Positions 1 through 12,944 of a DNA stretch of 64,000 nucleotides are shown piece by piece. Position numbers and translations under genes: made by a program. This stretch comes from Rheinheimera sp. (GTDB lineage Bacteria > Pseudomonadota > Gammaproteobacteria > Enterobacterales > Alteromonadaceae): assembly GCA_003543135.1 (NCBI GenBank), contig DPJG01000023.1, positions 248,001-312,000 of the forward strand, read 5' to 3'. Within the stretch, counting starts at the first letter, position 1, and the number at the start of each line of letters is the position of its first letter. A model generated the notes under the pieces. It was not told the origin of the DNA. It made no database searches and saw nothing but the letters and a program-made list of their open reading frames with translations.

Positions 1-179
1 ACAAACTTGTCGCCATATTCCACCACATAACCTTTAATCACGCCGGTTTGTTCCAGCCTGGCAATGCGGGTTTGCACTGTAGAACGCGACAAATTTAACA
101 ATCTGGCTAAATCCGACACGCTGGTTCTGGCGTTGGTGCGCAGAATAGAAAGTAACCGCTCGTCTTCTTTGCTTAGCAT
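1..179 (-). CDS. AsnC/Lrp-family transcriptional regulator, N-terminal part
   Basis: Only the first 59 codons lie in the window; the rest is cut by the left edge. The translation starts MLSKEDERLLSILRTNAR and continues through a winged helix-turn-helix with recognition segment SRSTVQTRIARLEQTGVI, typical of the AsnC/Lrp N-terminal domain. The C-terminal ligand-binding RAM domain is not visible. The ATG at 179 follows a GGTGG purine-rich stretch. The gene is divergent from astC, so control of the arginine genes is a reasonable inference but cannot be shown here. Confidence 0.85.
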   Translation of the reverse strand, partial: MLSKEDERLLSILRTNARTSVSDLARLLNLSRSTVQTRIARLEQTGVIKGYVVEYGDKF

Positions 180-261
180 TTTGATTACCACCACCGTTAA
201 ATTGACTAAATAAACATGAAATATGTCAATAATGCTACTGCATTTTGGTGGTTCTGCTCAA

Positions 262-267
262 TATAAT
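262..267 (+). promoter_or_regulatory. Putative -10 element upstream of astC
   Basis: A perfect TATAAT lies about 60 bases upstream of the astC start in the 147-base gap shared with the divergent AsnC/Lrp gene. The -35 position at 17-base spacing (TGCATT) is weak, which would suit an activator-dependent promoter. No clear ArgR box was recognised. Confidence 0.4.
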
Positions 268-311
268 AAGGGATACCCCAAAGAATACCGGCACAACCGG
301 TTTACAACTGA

Positions 312-1544
<1,233 letters not shown>

Positions 1545-1568
1545 TCCGCAAAAAGAACTGACGCAGAA

Positions 1569-1598
1569 TAAAAGCCACGGTCTGATCCGTGGCTTTTA
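1569..1598 (+). terminator. Rho-independent terminator after astC
   Basis: Inverted repeat AAAGCCACGG / CCGTGGCTTT with a six-base loop, followed by TTAT. It stands between astC and astA and may act as an attenuator giving unequal expression of the operon. Confidence 0.8.
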
Positions 1599-1689
1599 TC
1601 CTCGCGGCACCACGGGTTCTTACTGACGGTTTACCTTAGTTTTAAACCTTTGTAATGAGCAACACAGGCTCTGTTGAGGACAACATAAG

Positions 1690-4235
<2,546 letters not shown>

Positions 4236-4312
4236 TAAACAACTGTATTTAGCGAATAACTGAACCAGTAAACACCTGAAAAGTTTAACTGGATCAAAGC
4301 AGAACCCAGGCT

Positions 4313-4338
4313 GGGCAGCTACACTGCCCCGCTTTTTA
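4313..4338 (+). terminator. Weak hairpin between astD and the DUF1338 gene
   Basis: GGGCAG and CTGCCC pair across a five-base loop and are followed by CGCTTTTTAAAA. The stem is short, so it may be an attenuator, or only partial termination. Confidence 0.4.
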
Positions 4339-4377
4339 AAAATTGTAGCCATATTGCTGTTTAATATAGGATTTATC

Positions 4378-5181
4378 ATGCATACCAATGTGAATGAATT
4401 ATTTGCCAAACTGTGGGAAAACTATCTGACGGTCACGCCTTCAGCGCAGAAAATTCATGCTCTGCTCGGCTCTTCACAACAAAACGATGTGATTAACGAT
4501 CATATCGCGCTGCGCACCTTTAACCTGCCGCAAATTGGCCTGGACAAACTGGCCGCGCATTTTCTGGCGCTGGGTTATGTTGAAAAAGGTGAATACCACT
4601 TTGAGTCGAAAAAACTGTACGCCAAACACTATGAACATCCGGATGCCAACCAGCCAAAAGTGTTTATCTCTGAGCTGCTGCTGGAAAAATGCTCGGAACA
4701 ATTACAAAAAATCGTCAAAGATTTAGTGGCTCAGATGGATCCGGCCGCTGTTAGCGCAGATAACTTCCTGTATTCAGGCCGCCACTGGGCTATTGATCAG
4801 GCCACTTACAAAACTTTATTGGCAGAAAGTGAATACGCCGCCTGGATGAGTGTGTGGGGTTTCCGTGCCAACCATTTCACAGTGTCAGTGAATGCGTTAC
4901 AAAACTTTGAAACTTTGGATTCAGTGAACCAGGCGCTGAAAAACGCCGGTTTTGCGCTGAATACCTCAGGCGGCGAAATTAAGGGCAGCAAAGATGTATT
5001 GTTAAAACAATCATCAACGCTGGCGGACGAAGCTTTAGTCGAATTTACTGACGGCAACGCCATGATCCCAAGCTGTTTTTATGAATTTGCCCGTCGTTTC
5101 CCGACCGCAGATGGCAGCTTATATTCAGGTTTTGTGGCAGCTTCTGCCGACAAAATTTTTGAAAGCACCAACGCACGTTAA
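4378..5181 (+). CDS. DUF1338 protein, putative Fe(II)-dependent oxygenase of the 2-oxoadipate dioxygenase fold
   Basis: A 267-residue DUF1338 protein. The characterised relative HglS (2-oxoadipate dioxygenase/decarboxylase) is much longer and uses a His-His-Glu metal site. Equivalent residues are visible here: His42 in NDHIALRTF, His166 in RANHFTVSVN and Glu236 in FYEFARRFP. I chose the ATG at 4378, with TAGGAT about six bases upstream, rather than the in-frame TTG at 4354. It follows astA-astD, an arrangement I recall from other Alteromonadales, which hints at a 2-oxo acid or succinylated intermediate as substrate. The substrate is not known. Confidence 0.8.
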   Translation: MHTNVNELFAKLWENYLTVTPSAQKIHALLGSSQQNDVINDHIALRTFNLPQIGLDKLAAHFLALGYVEKGEYHFESKKLYAKHYEHPDANQPKVFISELLLEKCSEQLQKIVKDLVAQMDPAAVSADNFLYSGRHWAIDQATYKTLLAESEYAAWMSVWGFRANHFTVSVNALQNFETLDSVNQALKNAGFALNTSGGEIKGSKDVLLKQSSTLADEALVEFTDGNAMIPSCFYEFARRFPTADGSLYSGFVAASADKIFESTNAR

Positions 5182-5202
5182 CAGTGTTTTTAATTGAACA
5201 TA

Positions 5203-5227
5203 AAAAAGCGCCTTTGGGCGCTTTTTT
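5203..5227. terminator. Bidirectional terminator between DUF1338 and M23 genes
   Basis: AAAAAAGCGCC and GGCGCTTTTTT pair across a TTTG loop. A- and T-tracts on both sides let it serve both convergent genes. Confidence 0.88.
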
Positions 5228-5256
5228 GTTGTTTGTAAATCTTATCAAAAGCGACG

Positions 5257-5919
5257 TTAAGGTGCGCTAATACGCTGGCGCTGCGCCTCTGCCGGTAAAT
5301 ACTGCAGTGGGTCCTGCGGATGACCATTACGCCAGAGTTCAAAATGCAGATGTGGCCCCGTAGCGCGGCCCGTTGCCCCAACCAGACCAATTTGCTGACC
5401 GGCCATCACAAAGTCGCCAATTTCGACATCAATTCTGGATAAATGCGCCGACAGGCTTTGCAACTTATCACCATGTTCAATCAGCACCGCCATACCAAAA
5501 GCGTCGCTCATACTGCCCATATCGGCGTTGAGCACCACACCCGAGCTTGCCGCATACACAGGCGTGCCTTGAGGCGCCGCAAAATCCACACCGTGATGAC
5601 GTCTGTTACGGCTTTTCACTATATATTTGGCAAAGGCTGAGCTGATACGGGCGCCCGGCACCGGGTGCACAAAAGGCGCAGGCCCTGGGGCACTTTGAAA
5701 CACCGGCTCTTGTTGCGGCCGGACTTTGGATACAGGTGCTGGTGCGCTGCTACAGGCACTGAGCAGCATCACCAAAACCACGCCCAGCCATTTAGTTTTG
5801 CTCTGCCAGCTGTCTGAGCATGGGCTTTTGGCAGCAAAATTAACAAAAGTGCCCAGGCCATACACCAGACGAAAAAACCGCTGAGCAGCCCTTTGAGACA
5901 ATATTAGGTTTCCCTGCAT
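5257..5919 (-). CDS. M23-family murein peptidase, probable lipoprotein
   Basis: Peptidase M23 (LytM/NlpD type) domain, likely acting on peptidoglycan in the periplasm. Zinc and catalytic residues are visible: His108 and Asp112 in HHGVDFA, His190 and His192 in GPHLHFELW. A lipobox LLSAC (Cys56) follows the hydrophobic stretch LGVVLVM, so it should be lipid-anchored. The ATG at 5919 has AAGGTG eight bases upstream; the longer frame opens only with TTG at 6003. From this ATG the charged region before the hydrophobic core is about 44 residues, unusually long for a signal peptide, so the start could be further in at a non-ATG codon. Confidence 0.82.
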   Translation of the reverse strand: MQGNLILSQRAAQRFFRLVYGLGTFVNFAAKSPCSDSWQSKTKWLGVVLVMLLSACSSAPAPVSKVRPQQEPVFQSAPGPAPFVHPVPGARISSAFAKYIVKSRNRRHHGVDFAAPQGTPVYAASSGVVLNADMGSMSDAFGMAVLIEHGDKLQSLSAHLSRIDVEIGDFVMAGQQIGLVGATGRATGPHLHFELWRNGHPQDPLQYLPAEAQRQRISAP

Positions 5920-6106
5920 CAACAAAACACCTTTCAAAGCAGCCTGAATACCAAGCGAAAACAATCTGATAACCAGTGTTACCTGTATTTTTTGCGCCGA
6001 CAAGTGCTTCTGCTTTGCGGACAGGTTGTTTGCCGAAATAATACCCGCTTACACATCACATGCAGCAGAACGCACAGCTACAACCTAAAACCTGAGACCG
6101 GAACTT

Positions 6107-6727
6107 TTATGCCCAGGCTTCACTGGTGTTCGCGGCCGTTAATTGCTGCAACAGCCAGCGCTGATAATAAGCAGCACCTTGTTTGTGATACTGCAAAGAG
6201 GAGGGATTCAAAAAACCATGGCCATAGTCACAGCACCTGCTGCTGACATTTGCAGTTCCGGAAACTGCCTGCGCCAGCGCCTTGACATCAAAATGCTGTT
6301 CTTTGGTCCAGATCAGCGACGTTGGGCACTGGGGCTGTAACTCTGGGTAAAAACGAATTTGCCCACCATAAAAACAAAACGCCTGTTTGATAACACCAGG
6401 CTGAATTTGGGCAATTTCACACCAGAGCGCGGCAGCGCCGGCACTAAAACCAACCGCCAGCAAAGGCATCTGGCAGCTTTGTGCATCTTGCTGCGACAGT
6501 TGCTGTAATAACTGTTGTAACTTCTGCCGGTAGCTGTCCAGGCCACCCTGCTTTACAAAATGCCGGTACGCCTGCTCTTCATGTTGAAACTGATGAGTTT
6601 GCTGATAAGGCGACAGCCACAACAAGGGAGCGCGCCAGGCGCTAAATTGTGCCTGTAATGCCGGCGTAACACCAAAAATGTCGCTGCATACCAACAGCGG
6701 CAGCTGCTGAAGATGTTTGTTGCGCAT
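6107..6727 (-). CDS. Alpha/beta-hydrolase, dienelactone-hydrolase-like
   Basis: Product of 206 residues from the ATG at 6727, preceded by GAAGGGG; an ATG at 6760 would add 11 residues but has no ribosome site. The nucleophile elbow is GFSAG, and HGFLNP near the C-terminus carries the likely catalytic histidine, the pattern of dienelactone-hydrolase-like proteins. No signal peptide, so cytoplasmic. It lies 50 bases downstream of the metallo-hydrolase gene on the same strand and is probably co-transcribed. The substrate cannot be told. Confidence 0.7.
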   Translation of the reverse strand: MRNKHLQQLPLLVCSDIFGVTPALQAQFSAWRAPLLWLSPYQQTHQFQHEEQAYRHFVKQGGLDSYRQKLQQLLQQLSQQDAQSCQMPLLAVGFSAGAAALWCEIAQIQPGVIKQAFCFYGGQIRFYPELQPQCPTSLIWTKEQHFDVKALAQAVSGTANVSSRCCDYGHGFLNPSSLQYHKQGAAYYQRWLLQQLTAANTSEAWA

Positions 6728-6778
6728 CCTTATCTTCGCCCCTTCAGAACTTTTGACCATTGTTCGTAGTTCAACAGC

Positions 6779-7642
6779 CTAAAATAAATTCAGCGGCAGT
6801 TTTAAATACACCACCCCATTGTCCTCAGCCGGCGGCAGCTGCCCTGCTCTCATATTAACCTGCACTGAGGGCAATAACAGTTTTGGCATACTCAGCGTGG
6901 CATCCCGTGCTGTGCGAAGTGCGACAAATTCCTGCTCAGTGACCCCCTGGCGCAAATGAATATTCTGCTGTTTTTGCGCGCCAACTGTGGTTTGAAAGCT
7001 AAATTCATTGCGCCCTGCGGCTTTGTAGTCGTGACATAAAAACATCCGGGTTTCATCCGGCAACACAAATAACTTTTGTACCGACTTATATAAAGTTGCA
7101 GCGTCGCCACCCGGGAAATCACAACGGGCACTACCATAATCCGGCATAAATAAGGTATCACCGACAAAAACCGCATCCGCTATCTGATAACAAACACAAG
7201 CCGGTGTATGTCCTGGGGTATGGATCACCCGGATCTGCAGCTCACCCAGCGGCAATACAGCACCATCGTCCAGTAATAAATCAAACTGACTGCCGTCTGT
7301 TTTAAACCCTTCTTCAGTATGAAAAATACCAGCAAATACCTGCTGCACTTGATGAATGCGGCTGCCAATGCCGGTTTGTCCACCGAGTTGCTGACGGATA
7401 TAAGGTGCAGCCGATAAATGGTCGGCATGCACATGGGTTTCCAGCACATAACAAAGTGTCAGTCCCAGCTCTTTCACCAATGCGATAAGCGCATCCGCAG
7501 TTTTAACACTGGTACGGCCTGACGCAGCATCAAAATTCAGCACAGGGTCAATAATGGCCGCTTGCAGACGCTGATCACACCAAACAACATAACTATAAGT
7601 GTTTGAATCATTGTCAAAAAACTCTTTTACGCTCAACGCCAT
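6779..7642 (-). CDS. MBL-fold metallo-hydrolase, ETHE1/Blh-like (possible persulfide dioxygenase)
   Basis: A 287-residue metallo-beta-lactamase-fold protein. The metal motif THVHADH (His70, His72, Asp74, His75), HTPGHTP (His145) and GDTLFMPDYG (Asp162) are intact. The sequence around these motifs resembles ETHE1/Blh proteins, which oxidise glutathione persulfide in sulfide detoxification; this role is inferred. The ATG at 7642 has AGGAG seven bases upstream, better than the upstream extension to 7747, which has no family resemblance. No rhodanese or ArsR-type regulator is adjacent. Confidence 0.82.
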   Translation of the reverse strand: MALSVKEFFDNDSNTYSYVVWCDQRLQAAIIDPVLNFDAASGRTSVKTADALIALVKELGLTLCYVLETHVHADHLSAAPYIRQQLGGQTGIGSRIHQVQQVFAGIFHTEEGFKTDGSQFDLLLDDGAVLPLGELQIRVIHTPGHTPACVCYQIADAVFVGDTLFMPDYGSARCDFPGGDAATLYKSVQKLFVLPDETRMFLCHDYKAAGRNEFSFQTTVGAQKQQNIHLRQGVTEQEFVALRTARDATLSMPKLLLPSVQVNMRAGQLPPAEDNGVVYLKLPLNLF

Positions 7643-8039
7643 TGTCGCTCTCCTGTGCCAACGCTGTCTGATTTGATAGCGCGGCGTTTTGATAATGTCT
7701 GCAGCCCGTTGTTTGCCGCGCCTGTGGCTGTGCTGATAATGGCGCAACTATAACAAAGTCAATTCATAACAAAAAGAGCTAAGGATATACCCTTATTGCA
7801 TAACAATAGCTATCAAAGCAAAGGCAGGCTCAGGCTGATCACAAGCTGGTTTTAGCGCACAGCCTTCGCACCAAGCAGCCCCCGAACGACAAACTTCCCT
7901 TGGCCGCAAGCTGTCCCACCACAGCGCCTTAGCATCCCAATCTGCACAGCACAGCCATCCAAATGGCTTTTGTCATATCGTTGTCATACAGAGCTCTTAA
8001 GCTGCCCCGCATCTGTTGCGATAGTTAATCTGGGGTTGT
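7643..8039. other. 397-base intergenic region upstream of divergent metallo-hydrolase and chemoreceptor genes
   Basis: No convincing gene. On the minus strand TTGACT (7763-7758) is followed after 17 bases by TTATCA, a possible promoter for the metallo-hydrolase. An imperfect palindrome, TAAGGATATACCCTTA at 7780-7795, lies just upstream of it and could be an operator. The remainder, about 7810-8020, shows no structure I can name. Confidence 0.4.
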
Positions 8040-10370
8040 ATGAAGATTGCAATAAAGTTTATGTCAGTGATGGCGGCGGCCACAGTATCGGCGGTGTTAC
8101 TGGCAGTGTTGACTACTGCAGCATTGTCGCAGCATCAAGCGCAGCAGGCGCTGACTGCCAGTGTCAGCGAACAGTTTACCGCTGTGGCGCGGGGCCGTGA
8201 GCAGGCACTGGGGTTGTATCTGAATGCGCAGCGTGATTTGTTATTAAGCCTGGCCGCCAACCGGCTGACACAGGAAGCTTTGTATGCGCTGGAGCGGCCT
8301 TTTTCTTCTTACCGTTATGAAGTCAGTAACCCGGGTGATGACTCTTTAAAAACCGATTTAAAGGCCTGGTATCAGCAGAAGTATCTGCCGCTTTCATCTC
8401 AAATAAATCAGGCCTTTGCACCCGATATCAACAAATGGCTCAATCAAAGCCGCACTGAAACTTTGTTGTTACAACACAGGTACTTAAGCCAGAACCCGGC
8501 AGAGGCCGACAAGCTGGCCAGCTTCACCGATGCCGCCGATGGCTCCGTCTATGCGCAGCAACATAAAAGGTTTCACCAGAGTTTTGTCGAAGTCAGCCGT
8601 CGTTATGATCTGCAGGAGCTTTATCTGGTGGAAGCAAAGCAGCTGAATGTGGTGTATTCAGTACATAAAACTCCAGTATTTGCCAGTTCACTCAAAGATG
8701 GTGCTTTTGCCGCCAGCCCACTGGCGGATGCAGTAAAAAACCTGCTCAAAACGCCTGCCACCAGCACAGCAGAACCACAATGGTTGATTAGCGAACCCAC
8801 TGCTTTTGATGGTTATTTTCAGATGCCGGTGCTGTTTTTACTGGCCAAAGTGCAAAGCCCGATGAGCGCTAACCCGGAAACTCAGGGGGTGCTGGTGCTG
8901 CAATTGCCGGTCAGCGCCCTGACCGCCTTAATGACACAACAGCAAAACTGGCAACAAATTGGCTTAGGCCAAAGCGGAGACAGTTATCTGGTAGCACCTG
9001 ATGGCAAGCTGGTGACGGCACTTCGGCCTGAACTGACTTCAGCGACAGAGTTTAAACAGCTCTACCCTGAACTTGCAGCGCAGCAAGGCGCTTTTGGCTT
9101 GAGCGGACGTCTAACCCTGACATCAACAGAGGTGCAGGCAGCACTTGCCGGCAAAACCGGCATGGCTGAAACCACGGACTACCGCGGTGTTGAGGTGCTG
9201 CTCAATTATCAACCTGTGCAAATTGGCAACAGCAACTATGCGTTATTAACCCAGCAAGACAGCAGCGAAGCTTTTGCCACCCTGTACGATCTCAGATCAC
9301 AAACCCTGGCTTTTAGTGTGCTCATCGTGCTGGTGCTAACGCTGTTGTCGTTATTTGTGGCCTGGCGCATCGGCCGCAGTATGGCAGCGCCACTGGAGTA
9401 TTTTGCCGGTGCTATCAGTCAGGCCGCAGCTGAACATAACCTGCAAATCCATTTTGAACGTCGCGGTGACGCTGAGCTGCAGGCGATGGCCGATGCGCTG
9501 AATCAGCTCTTTAGCAACTTGTCGCAAGTGTTGAATAAGTTACTGAGTGCAGGTGCAGAAAGCCAGCAACAGGCCAAAACGCAGCTTGAGATCAGTGGCC
9601 AATGCCAGCAGGCGGTTTTTGCGCAAAAAAGTGCGTTATTACAGTTACATCAGGACGCAAGACAAAGCCAGCAGGCGCTGTTAGGCATGCAACTGCAGTT
9701 ACAACAGGCCAGCGAAGCGGCAACAGAAGCAGAACACCAATCTTCTGAGGGCATGACACAGCTCAAGGAAATGCAACAACGCCTGAGTCAGTTATCAGCA
9801 CAGGTCAGCAATTCCAGCGACAGCATGCTGGCACTGGAACAAGCGGCTGCAAATATAGTGCAGGTGCTCGATACCATCAAAGGTGTGGCCGAGCAAACCA
9901 ATTTGCTGGCCCTTAACGCAGCTATTGAAGCGGCCAGAGCCGGTGAGCATGGCCGGGGTTTTGCCGTGGTGGCCGATGAAGTGCGGCGCTTATCAGGCAG
10001 CACCCAACAGGCCACACTGGAAATTCAGCAGATGCTAAACCAGCTCAGTTTGTCGGTGCAACAAACCAACACTGGCCTGCAGCATGAACAACAAAGCACT
10101 GCTTTATGTTTAAAAAGTGCAGAAGCGGCCGACCAGGCTCTGACCATCAGCCTTGATGCAGTCAGCCGCATCGCCCAAGCCACAGCTGCGGTTTATCAGC
10201 TCAGTGTGGCCGAAACCAGCCGTAGTCAGGGTATTGGCAGTGCGCTTGACCATATCAGCAGCAGCGCCAGCAGCACAGACGAGGCCATGTTCAGCTTAAG
10301 TGTGCAGGCCAAAAGACAGCAGCAACTGACAGAGGAAGTGGCGCAACAGGCTTCGGTATTAAAACTTTGA
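8040..10370 (+). CDS. Methyl-accepting chemotaxis protein, transmembrane
   Basis: A 776-residue receptor. A first membrane segment at residues 9-31 is followed by a large periplasmic sensor region to about 420, probably of the Cache type. A second membrane segment ([20 protein letters not shown]) leads to a HAMP domain, then a long Gln-rich coiled coil. The conserved signalling tip [19 protein letters not shown] is near 620-640. It should signal to CheA/CheW; no other che genes are in the window. The ligand is unknown. The ribosome site (GGGGTT) is weak. Confidence 0.93.
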   Translation: MKIAIKFMSVMAAATVSAVLLAVLTTAALSQHQAQQALTASVSEQFTAVARGREQALGLYLNAQRDLLLSLAANRLTQEALYALERPFSSYRYEVSNPGDDSLKTDLKAWYQQKYLPLSSQINQAFAPDINKWLNQSRTETLLLQHRYLSQNPAEADKLASFTDAADGSVYAQQHKRFHQSFVEVSRRYDLQELYLVEAKQLNVVYSVHKTPVFASSLKDGAFAASPLADAVKNLLKTPATSTAEPQWLISEPTAFDGYFQMPVLFLLAKVQSPMSANPETQGVLVLQLPVSALTALMTQQQNWQQIGLGQSGDSYLVAPDGKLVTALRPELTSATEFKQLYPELAAQQGAFGLSGRLTLTSTEVQAALAGKTGMAETTDYRGVEVLLNYQPVQIGNSNYALLTQQDSSEAFATLYDLRSQTLAFSVLIVLVLTLLSLFVAWRIGRSMAAPLEYFAGAISQAAAEHNLQIHFERRGDAELQAMADALNQLFSNLSQVLNKLLSAGAESQQQAKTQLEISGQCQQAVFAQKSALLQLHQDARQSQQALLGMQLQLQQASEAATEAEHQSSEGMTQLKEMQQRLSQLSAQVSNSSDSMLALEQAAANIVQVLDTIKGVAEQTNLLALNAAIEAARAGEHGRGFAVVADEVRRLSGSTQQATLEIQQMLNQLSLSVQQTNTGLQHEQQSTALCLKSAEAADQALTISLDAVSRIAQATAAVYQLSVAETSRSQGIGSALDHISSSASSTDEAMFSLSVQAKRQQQLTEEVAQQASVLKL

Positions 10371-10420
10371 TGCTGCTACTGACACCGCTACTGCCAGTTA
10401 ATTGATAGCAAAGTGAAGTT

Positions 10421-10444
10421 AAAACAGCCTTAGCGGGCTGTTTT
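10421..10444 (+). terminator. Terminator after the chemoreceptor gene
   Basis: AAAACAGCC and GGGCTGTTTT pair around a TTAGC loop and run into TTTTCT, 50 bases after the stop codon. Confidence 0.75.
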
Positions 10445-10550
10445 CTCGCTGACAACATATAAATCACCTTGCCGGTATTATTCTGAGCTGTGTCCTGTTA
10501 GGCTGATTTTTAGACAATCACTGCAAAAAGTAAGCAACAAGGCCCCTCAG

Positions 10551-11171
10551 ATGTTGCCAAAATTTCTTTGTTTTTTTCCATTACTGTTGATAAGCCCCCT
10601 GCTGTTTGCAGCTTCCCCCCAGCTGGCTGCGTCTGAGGTACATCTATCGCCAACACAAGTGCATCCATCCTCACCACAAGTGGTGATCAGCACTAGCCTC
10701 GGTGATATGACTTTTGCACTGGATGACAAAATAACCCCTAAAACTACGGCGCAATTTATCAAGCTGGCAAACAGCGGCTGGTATAACGGCAAAGAATTTT
10801 ACCGGGTGGTGAAAGGCCATGTCATTCAGGCCGGTATCAATGACGATTTGCACCCTGACCATAAAAAATATCAGCTGGACGCGGAATTCTCGCCCGATAA
10901 ACCACAAATCAAAGGCAGCCTGGGCATGGCAAGGGATGAAGATCCCAACAGTGGCAGCACAGAATTTTATATTTGTCTGGCGCGACGTGCCCATTTAGAC
11001 GGCAAATACAGCCATTTTGGTCAGCTCATCGAAGGCGAAGCCGTGCTGGATAAGATAGCCGCAGTGAAAGTCACGGAAATATGGCTGGATAATCCGGGAG
11101 GTACAGCTGTAGCCTTTCACAGACCCCACACGCCGGTGCTGATCCACAGCATCAGGGTAAAACAGCCTTAA
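10551..11171 (+). CDS. Exported cyclophilin-type peptidyl-prolyl isomerase
   Basis: Cyclophilin of 206 residues with a signal peptide (MLPKFLCFFPLLLISPLLFA). Family landmarks in order are FYRVVKGHVIQAG, GMARDEDPNSGSTEFYI and LDGKYSHFGQ. This pattern resembles bacterial PpiA/PpiB, here with export to the periplasm, where it would help folding of envelope proteins. AAGG lies eight bases upstream of the ATG. It stands between its own leader and the S41-like gene and is probably monocistronic. Confidence 0.88.
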   Translation: MLPKFLCFFPLLLISPLLFAASPQLAASEVHLSPTQVHPSSPQVVISTSLGDMTFALDDKITPKTTAQFIKLANSGWYNGKEFYRVVKGHVIQAGINDDLHPDHKKYQLDAEFSPDKPQIKGSLGMARDEDPNSGSTEFYICLARRAHLDGKYSHFGQLIEGEAVLDKIAAVKVTEIWLDNPGGTAVAFHRPHTPVLIHSIRVKQP

Positions 11172-11304
11172 TCCTGCGCCAGCATCACGCACTCTGCTGC
11201 CGGATAAAACTGGCTTCACAGAAAACTCAAGTGTTGATTGATCACATCTTGTTGTTTCAGTTAGCATTTTAAAATACTTAACAATAAAATAACGAGTGTT
11301 TAAG

Positions 11305-12873
11305 ATGAACTTCACGATGTTTTTGCCAAAAACCGTTGCGCCGCTTGGCTGCGGTCTGATGCTCATGGCCGCATCGCCGCTGCTTGCGAACACAGCGGCA
11401 CCTGTATTGCCTGCCACTGCCAAAGACTGGGCGCTGGCAGCAAAACAAGATATTGCCGCTGCTTATCAGCTCACGGCAGACAATCACCCTGGTATGGCCA
11501 ACCCTTTGGATCCAGATTTTCCGGCCCTGCTGCAACAAGCGCAAAAAAATGCTATGGCGCTGCTGCCTTTTGTCGACAGTGCTATGGCCTATGAAGCTGC
11601 AATAGCTCGTTTTAGCACCACGTTACAGGACGGACATGCCGGTGCTTTTGCCAGCTTACCCGATGAGCTTCGCCCCAAAAGGCGTTGGCCCGGTTTTATT
11701 GCAGTATGGCGCGGTGATGCTTTATGGGTGTATCACAGTGCGATACCTCTGCTCAGCAAAGGCATGCAAATTGTGGCCTGTGATGGCGTGACGGTTGAAA
11801 CTCTTATCCGGCAACGGGTGTTTCAATATTCAGGTCAGGTCGACCAACCCGGCCATTGGTGGGCTTATGGCGGTAGTCTCTTTACTGACGATGGTAACCC
11901 TTTTACCCCGCCACTTGCGCATTGTGATTTTAAAAGTCCGGACGGCAGTATACAGAAGCTACAACTGAGCTGGACTGTGCGGCCAGACGCAGTGCAGCCT
12001 TATGCCCAGGCGGCTTATGATGGTGACCCACTGGATGTTGGATTGTATTGGCATCTGGCAGGAACAGCCCACAAAAATACCGCAGTTGCAGCCGCTGAAC
12101 AGCAAAACAACGCAGCGGAAGTGGCCTGGATTGCCATGCCGACTTTTAATCCGTCCAAAACTGAAATCAGTCAATACGAATCGTTATTCAGCAGCCTGCA
12201 ACAACAAAAAGCCAGGCTGCAACAGGCCAAAGCCATAGTGCTGGACTTGCGCCGTAATGAGGGCGGCTCCTCTTACTGGAGTTTCCAGGTTGCCGGTTTG
12301 TTATGGGGGAAAGAACTGGTTCAGCAAAAAGCCACGGCGTTGTTTGCCAACACTGAAGTCTGGTGGTTTGCCTCAGCCGGCAATACGGCCTATGTCAAAT
12401 CGCTGTATCAGGTGATGCAATCACAAGGACAGGATTCATTGTTACCCTGGATCAGCCAGGTTGGTCAGGGCATGGAACAAGCGCAAAAAGCGCAGCAGCC
12501 ATTTTTTATTGAAGCTGATAAAACGGACCTTGCCGCAGCGGCCAAAACAGCAACTGAGCAGCCACAGCAGCTTAATACCCCGGTTTATGTGATAGTGCCA
12601 GGCCAATGTGCCAGCGCCTGTCTGGATGCTATTGATATCTTTAAACTCTTTGACAACACCCGACTGGTAGGCACTGAAAGTAGCTCCGATTCGACTTATA
12701 TGGATGTTCGATTTGAGCCCCTGCCTTCTGGTCTTGCCAAGGTGGTGATCCCAAACAAAATGTATGTGAACAGGCCAAGGGAAAAAGGCGTTTATTACCG
12801 CCCCGATGTTGCTTATCACCAGCTGGATTGGTCCACCCAGGCCTTGCTTGATAAGGTGCTGACAGCGCTCTGA
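11305..12873 (+). CDS. Secreted S41-family (C-terminal-processing-like) peptidase
   Basis: A 522-residue exported protein with signal peptide ending near LLANTAA. The C-terminal half has S41 landmarks: VLDLRRNEGGSS, corresponding to the DLRGNGGG core, and PVYVIVPGQCASACLDA, where the serine in ASAC is the likely nucleophile, followed by TRLVGTESSSDS. The N-terminal half has the alpha-helical region preceding S41 cores; no PDZ is obvious. I chose the ATG at 11305 over the in-frame GTG at 11296. The substrate is unknown. The flanking Cys pair around the nucleophile is unusual. Confidence 0.72.
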   Translation: MNFTMFLPKTVAPLGCGLMLMAASPLLANTAAPVLPATAKDWALAAKQDIAAAYQLTADNHPGMANPLDPDFPALLQQAQKNAMALLPFVDSAMAYEAAIARFSTTLQDGHAGAFASLPDELRPKRRWPGFIAVWRGDALWVYHSAIPLLSKGMQIVACDGVTVETLIRQRVFQYSGQVDQPGHWWAYGGSLFTDDGNPFTPPLAHCDFKSPDGSIQKLQLSWTVRPDAVQPYAQAAYDGDPLDVGLYWHLAGTAHKNTAVAAAEQQNNAAEVAWIAMPTFNPSKTEISQYESLFSSLQQQKARLQQAKAIVLDLRRNEGGSSYWSFQVAGLLWGKELVQQKATALFANTEVWWFASAGNTAYVKSLYQVMQSQGQDSLLPWISQVGQGMEQAQKAQQPFFIEADKTDLAAAAKTATEQPQQLNTPVYVIVPGQCASACLDAIDIFKLFDNTRLVGTESSSDSTYMDVRFEPLPSGLAKVVIPNKMYVNRPREKGVYYRPDVAYHQLDWSTQALLDKVLTAL

Positions 12874-12896
12874 AGCTGGTGTTATGTGGTATGTTG

Positions 12897-12924
12897 CCGG
12901 CGTTTCGGCTGATGAAAACGCCGG
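12897..12924. terminator. Hairpin between convergent S41 and CZB chemoreceptor genes
   Basis: CCGGCGTTT and AAACGCCGG pair around a ten-base loop. There is no T-tract on the plus strand, so termination may be inefficient or factor-dependent. Confidence 0.5.
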
Positions 12925-12944
12925 TATTGCGCTTAACCCGGGCT

